Assembly: GCA_002320035.1 (NCBI GenBank)
Contig: DCJL01000040.1
Location: 1 to 14,068, forward strand
Length of the DNA stretch: 14,068 nt
Reading direction: 5' to 3'
Source: Clostridiales bacterium UBA1701
Lineage (GTDB): Bacteria; Bacillota; Clostridia; Oscillospirales; Oscillospiraceae
Under the pieces are notes generated by a model. That model ran no database searches, was not told the DNA's origin, and was given only the letters and a program-made list of their open reading frames with translations. Position 1 is the first letter of the stretch, and each line of letters starts with the position of its first letter. The position numbers were made by a program, and so were the translations under genes. Shown piece by piece: positions 6,754 to 12,021 of this stretch.

Positions 6754-7787
6754 CAGCGAAGTACCTCCGCACCGGTTTTTCCGGCTATAAATTCAAATTC
6801 AGTCCCGCCGCCGCTCAGCACAAAACGGCTCAGCCGCCCGTCCGGATTATAGGCTGCGTCCAGGCGCAGGTTTTCATCAATATAATCGCAGAAGCGCCAG
6901 CCCGCATACGGGGCGTATTCCGGGCGCTTTTCGGCGTCCCCCGCCTGGATTGCCCATTGGCGGGGGCCGTTTTCATCTGAGACGCCTCGGACTGCGAGTT
7001 CCCCGTTTTCGATCAACAGCTCTGCCCCGGCGGCTTCGGGCAGGGGATGATCCAAGCGATCCCGCCCGTCAAGGCCCATGCTTATAAGCCGGCCCGGGAC
7101 GGGGCAGAAGAGCCTGTCGCCGTATATCACCGAGGCGCCTGCCGGGCCCTCGGTCAGCTCTGCGTCCTGGCCGCTGTCAAGATTTCGCAGGCGCAGGCTC
7201 CCGTCCTCAGCCTGATACAGGAGTTTTTCGCCTATGAGATAGGGAAAGGCACAGCTTTCGTCCAGCAGCACGAACTCCCCGCTCCCGTCCCCCTCTGCCC
7301 GGCAGAAACGCCCGGCGGCGTCGCAGTAATAGATATGATCCCCGATAAGCCGCAGAAAGGAGCAGGGGCCTGGGTTCAGAACCTGCCGCCCGCTCCCGTC
7401 AAGGCCGATGCTCTCAATGGCATCCCCATTAAGGGGGTTGATATAATAAAGCCTTCCGCCCTGTTGCGCCAGATATTCCGGCACACAGTCATCCGCCAGA
7501 ATGCCCAGCCGCTCCGGCCCGGTCTCATAAAGGGCATACTCCGCCAGGACCGGCTGCCAATCATTTCCAAAATCAAGGCAGTACAGCCGCTCATCCAGAA
7601 CCAGGGCCCGGTTCACATTCATGAAATTCATCATTTCAAGGCTTTCCCCGCACGCAAGCCGGGGCAGGGCCAGGTCGGCGGGAAGTGCCTGTCCACCCGG
7701 GTCTGATACTGGGGCCTCATTTCCGGCGCAGCCGCCCAATAAAAAAAGGAAAAGGAACGAGAAGAGAATAATATATTTCTTTTTCAT
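6753..7787 (-). CDS. Lipoprotein with beta-propeller-like repeats (DUF5050-like)
   Basis: A 344-residue exported lipoprotein. It opens with MKKK and a hydrophobic stretch ending in LLGGC; C20 is the predicted lipidated cysteine. The body repeats short strands with a GDxIYY..D..G..x.I...DGSG rhythm, for example LYYINPLNGDAIESIGLDGS, IYYCDAAGRFCRAEGDGSGE and LFCPVPGRLISMGLDGRD. This resembles the beta-propeller DUF5050/LRP-like lipoproteins common in Clostridia. The start at 7787 is chosen because AAGGAG (7795-7800, minus strand) precedes it by six bases and it yields a proper signal peptide; a longer frame to 7856 has no ribosome site and would bury the signal. It is the first gene of a three-gene operon with an ABC ATPase and FtsX permease, so it may be an outside sensor or substrate-binding partner. 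Its true ligand is unknown. Confidence 0.8.
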   Translation of the reverse strand: MKKKYIILFSFLFLFLLGGCAGNEAPVSDPGGQALPADLALPRLACGESLEMMNFMNVNRALVLDERLYCLDFGNDWQPVLAEYALYETGPERLGILADDCVPEYLAQQGGRLYYINPLNGDAIESIGLDGSGRQVLNPGPCSFLRLIGDHIYYCDAAGRFCRAEGDGSGEFVLLDESCAFPYLIGEKLLYQAEDGSLRLRNLDSGQDAELTEGPAGASVIYGDRLFCPVPGRLISMGLDGRDRLDHPLPEAAGAELLIENGELAVRGVSDENGPRQWAIQAGDAEKRPEYAPYAGWRFCDYIDENLRLDAAYNPDGRLSRFVLSGGGTEFEFIAGKTGAEVLR

Positions 7788-7809
7788 CCGAAACTCCTTA
7801 AACAAAGTC

Positions 7810-7838
7810 ATTCTAGCATAATTATTCCCGCCTTTCAA
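7810..7838 (-). promoter_or_regulatory. SigA-type promoter of the lipoprotein/ABC operon
   Basis: On the minus strand, -35 TTGAAA (7838-7833) and -10 TAGAAT (7815-7810) are separated by exactly 17 bases. The start of transcription would fall near 7803, just before the ribosome site AAGGAG. This supports the lipoprotein start at 7787. Confidence 0.75.
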
Positions 7839-7867
7839 TTGCGCGGCACCGCCCAATATGGTATTAT
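7839..7867 (+). promoter_or_regulatory. Possible promoter of the ribonuclease gene
   Basis: TTGCGC (7839-7844) and TATTAT (7862-7867) are 17 bases apart on the + strand, back to back with the divergent lipoprotein promoter. The -35 is a weak match, so this is only the best candidate in the 137-base divergent gap. Confidence 0.35.
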
Positions 7868-7924
7868 ATAGATAATTTACCGCCAGTTAACAAACGCTGT
7901 GCCTCGAAAGGAGCTTATTTTGCC

Positions 7925-8395
7925 GTGAAAAAGTTAATAAAGCTTGTAAGCCTGTTTTTGCTGGCCGCCATGCTGGCGGGACTTATGTGCGCCTGCGCCG
8001 GGGTTTCCGGGCCAGCAGGTAAAAACACCCCCTCTGAGAGCGGGGAAGAGGCCCTGATTGCCGAGGATGGAACCTATACCAACCGGGACGACGTGGCCCT
8101 CTATATCCATACTTACGGCTGCCTTCCCTCAAACTTTATTACCAAGAGCGAGGCCCGTCAGGCCGGCTGGGAGGGCGGTTCTCTGGAGCTCTGCATGCCC
8201 GGCATGTGCATCGGCGGGGACCGTTTTGGCAACCGGGAGGGCCTGCTGCCCGAGGCGGAAGGGAGGAGCTGGACCGAGTGCGATATCAACACCCTGGGAG
8301 CTTCCTCAAGGGGCGCGGAGCGTCTTGTTTTTTCCAATGACGGGCTTATTTACTACACCGCCGACCATTACGAGAGCTTCGAGAAACTTTATTAA
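7925..8395 (+). CDS. Exported barnase-type guanyl-specific ribonuclease
   Basis: A 156-residue protein: signal peptide or lipoprotein-like N-terminus (MKKLIKLVSLFLLAAMLAG, then MCAC), a linker to about residue 50, then a barnase fold over about 52-156. Motifs line up with barnase: LPSNFITKSEA (K74 = barnase K27), GGDRFGNREG (97-106), GRSWTECDIN (E118 = E73, the general base), SRGAER (R129 and R133 = R83 and R87), and TADHY (H148 = H102). All active-site residues are present, so an active RNase is expected. Four cysteines (C66, C90, C95, C119) lie in the domain, while barnase itself has none; they may form disulfides. Start is GTG at 7925 with AAAGGAG (7907-7913) eleven bases upstream. No barstar-like inhibitor gene is in the window. 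It lies directly upstream of the spo0A control region, where barnase homologues are not normally expected. Confidence 0.92.
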   Translation: MKKLIKLVSLFLLAAMLAGLMCACAGVSGPAGKNTPSESGEEALIAEDGTYTNRDDVALYIHTYGCLPSNFITKSEARQAGWEGGSLELCMPGMCIGGDRFGNREGLLPEAEGRSWTECDINTLGASSRGAERLVFSNDGLIYYTADHYESFEKLY

Positions 8396-8639
8396 ATCCA
8401 TATTTTGTATATTCGACATTCTTCGGCGTGTATTAGATAAATTTTTTGTTAGGCTTTGTCGCAAAAGCTTGCAATATGAAAAAACTCCCTATATTATGTC
8501 AACAACTTTCCTGCGTTGTTCGACAGTTTTCTGTTGTTGCAAATGTGTCAGCTATGGTAAATTTAATGCGACACAACGGTGAATCTGCTTTTAATAGTAC
8601 AGAATTGCTCAGTGCATCGCATAAATGGGAGGATAAATT
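8396..8639 (+). promoter_or_regulatory. AT-rich spo0A control region with Spo0A-box-like sites
   Basis: This gene-free stretch is visibly more AT-rich than its neighbours. It contains two perfect 7-base 0A boxes on the minus strand, TTCGACA at 8412-8418 and 8519-8525 (complement TGTCGAA). Two one-mismatch boxes are TGTCGCA at 8457-8463 and TGCGACA at 8567-8573. Spo0A is known to regulate its own gene through such boxes, so autoregulation is likely. No SigH promoter could be assigned convincingly. An imperfect inverted repeat around AACAAC/GTTGTT (8500-8520) was also seen. Confidence 0.65.
8469..8497 (+). promoter_or_regulatory. Probable SigA promoter of spo0A
   Basis: TTGCAA (8469-8474) and TATTAT (8492-8497) are 17 bases apart. 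A 0A-like box lies immediately upstream (8457-8463) and another downstream near the start of transcription (8519-8525), an arrangement that would allow both activation and repression by Spo0A. Confidence 0.5.
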
Positions 8640-9437
8640 ATGGAAACCAAAATTCGCATCATCATCGCCGACGCAAACCCGGATTTCTGCAAGCTTCTCA
8701 CTGACCTTACCTCCGCCGAGGAGGATATGGAGGTCGTTGGAACGGCCTCCGACGGCATCGAGGCCTTGGCTATGCTGGCCGAATTTATGCCGGACATTCT
8801 GCTGCTGGACCTGGTTTTGCCCAAGCTTGATGGGCTGGAGGTCCTGCGCCGCCTGCCGGAAACCGGGGCGGGGAGCCATGTGATCGTGCTCTCCGGTTTT
8901 GTCAATGGAAAGGTTGTAGCGGACTGCTCCGCCAGGGGCGCGGATTATTTCATACCCAAGCCCTGCGACCCGCCCGCACTGCTCAGCCGTATCCGCCAGC
9001 TGGCCGGCAGCAGCCGGGAGGTTGTACATTCCGCCGGTTACGACTGCCGTGCCGCCGTTCAGCCCGGCCGGGAGGATGCCAATCTGGAAGCTGTCGTCAC
9101 GGACATTATCCATGAGATCGGCGTTCCCGCCCACATCAAGGGATATCAATATCTTAGAGAGGCGATCATTCTGACCATAAAAAATATGGACATGATCAAT
9201 GCCGTCACCAAGGTGCTGTATCCGGAGGTGGCCAAGCGTTTCGGCACTACGCCCTCCCGCGTTGAGCGGGCCATCCGCCACGCCATCGAGGTGGCCTGGG
9301 ATCGGGGCGACATTGAGACCCTCCAGAAATTTTTCGGCTACACCGTTTCCAACATCAAAGGAAAACCTACCAATTCAGAGTTTATCGCCATGATTGCGGA
9401 CTGTCTCTCCCTTCGCCGCCGGCAGGCCGCCCAGTAA
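8640..9437 (+). CDS. spo0A: Spo0A, master response regulator of sporulation
   Basis: A 265-residue response regulator. The receiver domain covers about 1-122: phosphoacceptor D57 in LLLDLVLP, the S/T position S85 in VLSGF, and K107 in KPCD. The effector domain (about 150-262) is unmistakably Spo0A_C: IIHEIGVPAHIKGYQYLREA, then the recognition helix TPSRVERAIRHAIEVAW, then FGYTV and KPTNSEFIA. It is phosphorylated by the phosphorelay or orphan kinases and binds 0A boxes to start sporulation. The start ATG follows GGGAGGA (8627-8633). One oddity is that the acidic pair near the N-terminus reads ADAN, so the second acidic residue of the Bacillus ADDN motif is alanine. It is followed by a strong terminator and preceded by a ribonuclease gene, not by spoIVB as in many Firmicutes. 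Confidence 0.97.
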   Translation: METKIRIIIADANPDFCKLLTDLTSAEEDMEVVGTASDGIEALAMLAEFMPDILLLDLVLPKLDGLEVLRRLPETGAGSHVIVLSGFVNGKVVADCSARGADYFIPKPCDPPALLSRIRQLAGSSREVVHSAGYDCRAAVQPGREDANLEAVVTDIIHEIGVPAHIKGYQYLREAIILTIKNMDMINAVTKVLYPEVAKRFGTTPSRVERAIRHAIEVAWDRGDIETLQKFFGYTVSNIKGKPTNSEFIAMIADCLSLRRRQAAQ

Positions 9438-9455
9438 AAACATCTCCACTGGCGC

Positions 9456-9495
9456 CTCCCTCCATTCCCCCCCAGGGGGAATGGAGGGAGTTTTT
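9456..9495 (+). terminator. Intrinsic terminator of spo0A
   Basis: CTCCCTCCATTCCCCC (9456-9471) pairs perfectly over 16 bases with GGGGGAATGGAGGGAG (9475-9490), with the three-base loop CCA, followed by TTTTT (9491-9495). It lies 19 bases after the spo0A stop and should end its transcript. Confidence 0.95.
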
Positions 9496-9567
9496 CTTCG
9501 GCCGGGGCCGGGAATCCATCTGGGAACGCTGCCCCTTTTATAAAGAGGGAATAAATAAAGATATTTG

Positions 9568-9601
9568 AAAAAATCCGCCGCGAACTTTCGTCCACGGCGG
9601 A
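9568..9601 (-). terminator. Intrinsic terminator of the tRNA-Ser gene
   Basis: On the minus strand, TCCGCCG (9601-9595) pairs with CGGCGGA (9580-9574), with a further small CGAA/TTCG pairing inside, followed by TTTTTT (9573-9568). It starts within two bases of the tRNA 3' end. Confidence 0.88.
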
Positions 9602-9602
9602 A

Positions 9603-9694
9603 TGGCGGAGATGGAGAGATTCGAACTCTCGAGGAGCTTTTGACCCCTACACGATTTCCAATCGTGCGCGCTCGACCAACTACGCGACATCTCC
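9603..9694 (-). tRNA. tRNA-Ser(GGA)
   Basis: A 92-nt tRNA with encoded CCA. The acceptor stem is GGAGATG/CATCTCC with G as discriminator base. The D stem is GCG/CGC. The anticodon stem CACGA/TCGTG carries the loop TTGGAAA, giving anticodon GGA (9659-9657), which reads UCC and UCU. A long variable arm (AGGGG/CTCCT) marks it as class II serine tRNA. The T arm is GAGAG TTCGAAT CTCTC. Promoter and terminator flank it, so it is a single-gene unit. No integrase or prophage lies beside it. Confidence 0.97.
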
Positions 9695-9735
9695 ACGCTT
9701 GCTCGAACACAATTCATTAAATTGTCAGCTTGAAC

Positions 9736-9764
9736 ATTATAATTCACAAGCGCCGTAAAGTCAA
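9736..9764 (-). promoter_or_regulatory. Strong SigA promoter of tRNA-Ser
   Basis: On the minus strand, -35 TTGACT (9764-9759) and -10 TATAAT (9741-9736) are separated by 17 bases, placing the start of transcription about 35 bases before the tRNA 5' end. Confidence 0.88.
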
Positions 9765-9857
9765 GGAATATTTTCGGGCTTTCTGGCAAAATTATTTCTG
9801 TGACCCCGGGTTTTTGTTTTGAAATGCGCGGCGGTCCGGGAACAGGAGGAAAAAGCC

Positions 9858-10298
9858 ATGAAAATGACCAACGACGAATACCGGGAGTATTCCAAGCGGC
9901 ACGCGCCGCGCACGCATGTGGTAAAAAATATAATAAATGCCTTTTGGGTGGGCGGCCTTATTTGCTGCATCGGGCAACTGTTTTTCAGCATATACAGCGC
10001 CGCGGGATTGGATCAGCAGGCAGCGGGCACGGCGGAGTCCATAACGCTGGTGCTCATAGGAGCGGCTCTGACAGGGCTTGGAATATACGACGATATCGCT
10101 AAAATTGCCGGAGCGGGGACTCTTGTTCCTATAACGGGCTTTGCCAACTCCGTTGTAGCCCCGGCGCTGGAGTTCAAGACCGAGGGCTTCATTACCGGCA
10201 CCGCCGCGAAAATGTTTGTCATTGCCGGGCCAGTGATCGTATACGGCATCAGTGCCAGCGTCATATACGGCCTGGCGCTGGTGCTGTTGGGGATATAG
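9858..10298 (+). CDS. spoVAC: SpoVAC, stage V sporulation membrane protein
   Basis: A 146-residue integral membrane protein. Its family sequence is clear: NAFWVGGLICCIGQ (27-40), LTGLGIYDDIAKIAGAGTLV (71-90), PITGFANSVVAPALEFK (91-107), GTAAKMFVIAGPVIVYGI (114-131). About four or five hydrophobic segments are present. SpoVAC is part of the inner-membrane SpoVA channel that moves dipicolinic acid into the forespore and out on germination, normally with SpoVAD and SpoVAE. Here it stands alone: a terminator follows, then oppositely oriented genes. The start at 9858 is chosen for AGGAGGA (9844-9850); an in-frame upstream ATG at 9819 lacks a ribosome site. A forespore sigma-G promoter is expected; GGAATA at 9765-9770 with CAAAATTA 16 bases on is only a weak candidate. 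Confidence 0.95.
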   Translation: MKMTNDEYREYSKRHAPRTHVVKNIINAFWVGGLICCIGQLFFSIYSAAGLDQQAAGTAESITLVLIGAALTGLGIYDDIAKIAGAGTLVPITGFANSVVAPALEFKTEGFITGTAAKMFVIAGPVIVYGISASVIYGLALVLLGI

Positions 10299-10316
10299 GG
10301 GCGTGTAAAAGCACTG

Positions 10317-10358
10317 AAGCGCCTGTTTTCCGCCGCAAGGTGGAAAACAGGCGCTTTG
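10317..10358. terminator. Long hairpin between spoVAC and the AraC region
   Basis: AAGCGCCTGTTTTCC (10317-10331) pairs perfectly over 15 bases with GGAAAACAGGCGCTT (10342-10356) around a 10-base loop. The T tract after it on the + strand is short (TTTGT), and on the minus strand it is interrupted (CTTCAGTGCTTTT). It is well placed as a bidirectional terminator for the convergent spoVAC and AraC genes. Confidence 0.8.
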
Positions 10359-10364
10359 TCATAT

Positions 10365-10502
10365 TCAGTCCGAACTCCTGAGCGTATTTCTATACGCGTT
10401 GGCGCTCATGCCGGCCAGCCTTCTGAAGGTGCGGGCGAAATGAGCGGTGTCGGCATAACCCACTTCTTCGCTTATTTCGCCTATTTTGAGGCTGGGGTCG
10501 GA
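10365..10502 (-). pseudogene. Relic C-terminus of an AraC-type regulator
   Basis: On the minus strand a 45-codon frame ending in TGA (10367-10365) encodes the second helix-turn-helix of an AraC protein: SDPSLKIGEISEEVGYADTA (20 residues), then HFARTFRRLAGMS and AYR near the end. The spacing between VGYADTAHF and FRRLAGMS is exactly that of intact AraC proteins. No ribosome site or start codon precedes it, and the sensor and first helix-turn-helix are gone. It sits just downstream of an intact AraC gene and differs clearly from that gene's own C-terminus, so it is not a simple duplicate. An inverted repeat GGGTCGG/CCGACCC (10495-10523) with a run of seven T on the minus strand lies at the junction and may terminate the intact gene. 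Confidence 0.8.
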
Positions 10503-10537
10503 CAAAAAAACGGATCCCGACCCTCTGCGCGGCTTGG

Positions 10538-11551
10538 TCAGCGGTATTTGTGCCGCCGGTATACGGAGGGGGTGATTCCCTCGAACTTTTTAAAGGTTTT
10601 CACAAAATAGCTGGAGTCGGAAAAGCTCAGGTCGTCCGCAATCTGGGCGATGCTGATGCTGGTATTCCGAAGCCGGTCCTTGGCCAGCTCCACCTTACGC
10701 CGGTTTACATAATCCTTGAAACCTTCTCCCGCCTCTCTGGTGAACAGCCGGGAGAAATAGCTGCTGCTGAGATTGCAGAGGTCTGCCATCTCCTGCATGG
10801 AGATGGGTTCGCCCAGATGATTTTCCACATAGAGCACCGCCGGGTACAGCGCGCTGCTTTTCAGCACCGGCAGGGGCGGCTCATCCTCCGCTGGCGGAGC
10901 GCTGGGAGGCAGCTCTCTGATGGGGGAGCCTGGCCGGGGGAGCCGGTGCTCTCCGGCGGCGGACTCCATGTTCCGCAGCATCCATTCGTAGGTGAGATTT
11001 TTGACCTGGTTGTCCACATAGCGGCTGACGGTGTACTGCACGATGGAGTCGATAAGCCCGGCCACGTCCTCGATCCGCGCGAAGTCCATCTCGGGAATCC
11101 GCTTGTATAGTTCCAGCAGGTCCTGCCGGGCCTGCTCGCTCTCGGGCTGGAAGGAGCTGATCTCGCTTACAAGGCGCTCCACCTTGCCCTCCGGGTCCCC
11201 CTCGGGGATCCGCACCTGCCCGAACATCACGGCGCCCAGATACCGGTCGTCCACCGTGACGGGGCAGGCCACGTCTACAATGCCGCAGTGGCACAGATAG
11301 ATATAGGGCCTGTTCAGCCGGACCGCCTCAAGGCCCGCCAGCGCGTCGCACTTGTAGCAGCGCTTCCGGGAGACGGGGTTTGCCCGGATTATTTTGCAGA
11401 AATCCGTGCAGAGGCTGTGCTTGGTGATGGGTGTGCCCTTGTAGTCCACGGTGATAATGGCCGTCCCCGTGAGCTTGGCCAACCAGTCCTGCACCGCCTC
11501 CCACTTGGGAACATTCAGAACATCCGCCAAATCATATTTTTGCTGGCCCAT
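10538..11551 (-). CDS. PocR-domain AraC-family transcriptional regulator
   Basis: A 337-residue regulator. Residues about 5-175 form a PocR sensor domain with its cysteine signature: FCKIIR (C52), RCYKCD (C65, C68) and YLCHCGIVDVACPV (C87, C89, C96), plus YLGAVMFGQVR. After a proline-rich linker (about 200-230), two AraC helix-turn-helix units follow (about 250-271 and 298-321), ending FEGITPSVYRRHKYR. PocR domains are thought to sense small hydrocarbon derivatives and occur in regulators of propanediol and glycerol use. The start at 11551 is chosen because GGGAGGA lies seven bases upstream; the ATG at 11572 has no such site. The nearby divergent hydrolase and glpK suggest a target, but this is inference. 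Confidence 0.9.
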   Translation of the reverse strand: MGQQKYDLADVLNVPKWEAVQDWLAKLTGTAIITVDYKGTPITKHSLCTDFCKIIRANPVSRKRCYKCDALAGLEAVRLNRPYIYLCHCGIVDVACPVTVDDRYLGAVMFGQVRIPEGDPEGKVERLVSEISSFQPESEQARQDLLELYKRIPEMDFARIEDVAGLIDSIVQYTVSRYVDNQVKNLTYEWMLRNMESAAGEHRLPRPGSPIRELPPSAPPAEDEPPLPVLKSSALYPAVLYVENHLGEPISMQEMADLCNLSSSYFSRLFTREAGEGFKDYVNRRKVELAKDRLRNTSISIAQIADDLSFSDSSYFVKTFKKFEGITPSVYRRHKYR

Positions 11552-11586
11552 GCTGCATTCCTCCCTGGGCATTATTTGCTATCATG

Positions 11587-11615
11587 ATTTTATATGATTC
11601 CAAAGCATATGTCAG
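11587..11615 (-). promoter_or_regulatory. SigA-type promoter of the PocR/AraC gene
   Basis: On the minus strand, -35 CTGACA (11615-11610) and -10 TAAAAT (11592-11587) are 17 bases apart, each one base off consensus. Transcription would start about 30 bases before the chosen ATG. Confidence 0.65.
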
Positions 11616-12021
11616 TTGACTAAATTGCCAAATTAAGGCGGGGTTTTTTGTCAAAAAGAGAAAAATGTAAGCTGAAAATAAGAAAAACAGGGAATTTGTA
11701 GTATTTTTTTGTTCTGCACCCCAAAAAGCTGGTAATAAACGGAAAACAGGGCCTTGTTTTGTTCGTCTTTTTCCACAAAAAACAGGCTGTGTTCCTGTGC
11801 AAGCCGCTGTTTATGGTAAATTTCGCCGCAAAACAGCAGAAAAAAACAAAAAGATACAACAAAAGCTTGAATCAAACAGACAAAACAGGCCCGTGACAGA
11901 AGAGATTTATGCATATATGATAAATTTGTCAAGAGAATTCGCGCCTGATTGTCCGGCAATTGGGTAAAATGACGCAAATTCAAAGAGCGGAAATAAATAA
12001 GAAACGAAAGGAAAGAGAGAA
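11616..12021. other. AT-rich intergenic region with repeated AAAACAGG
   Basis: No gene was found in these 400 or so bases between the divergent AraC and hydrolase genes. Frames open on the minus strand (11651-12040) but are low-complexity and have no ribosome site. AAAACAGG occurs at 11684-11691, 11743-11750, 11779-11786 and 11882-11889, with AAAACAGC at 11830-11837, all on the + strand at intervals of 36-59 bases. A + strand promoter lies at its right end. The region may hold regulator sites, but no palindrome like those usual for operators was seen. Confidence 0.5.
11893..11921 (+). promoter_or_regulatory. SigA-type promoter of the membrane hydrolase gene
   Basis: GTGACA (11893-11898) and TATGAT (11916-11921) are 17 bases apart, each one base off consensus. 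The resulting leader of roughly 95 bases ends in the GAAAGGAAAG ribosome site. The last AAAACAGG repeat ends four bases before the -35. Confidence 0.6.

Noticed and set aside
6004..6852. A 282-codon + strand frame opposite the MacB-type ATPase
   Set aside because: The minus strand encodes an ATPase with all motifs intact; the antisense product has no recognisable domain.
8396..8639. A search for a barstar gene just after the RNase
   Set aside because: The gap is about 240 bases, is interrupted in all frames of useful length, and resembles a promoter region.
8499..9281. A 260-codon minus-strand frame opposite spo0A
   Set aside because: It is antisense to an unmistakable Spo0A and covers its control region; no ribosome site.
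9496..9567. CCCCTTTTATAAAGAGGG near 9530-9550 as a second terminator
   Set aside because: The stem is short and AT-rich and has no T tract; the strong hairpins on either side already explain termination.
9603..9694. tRNA-Ser as an integration site of a mobile island
   Set aside because: No integrase, no repeat of the tRNA 3' end was noticed, and both neighbours are core sporulation genes.
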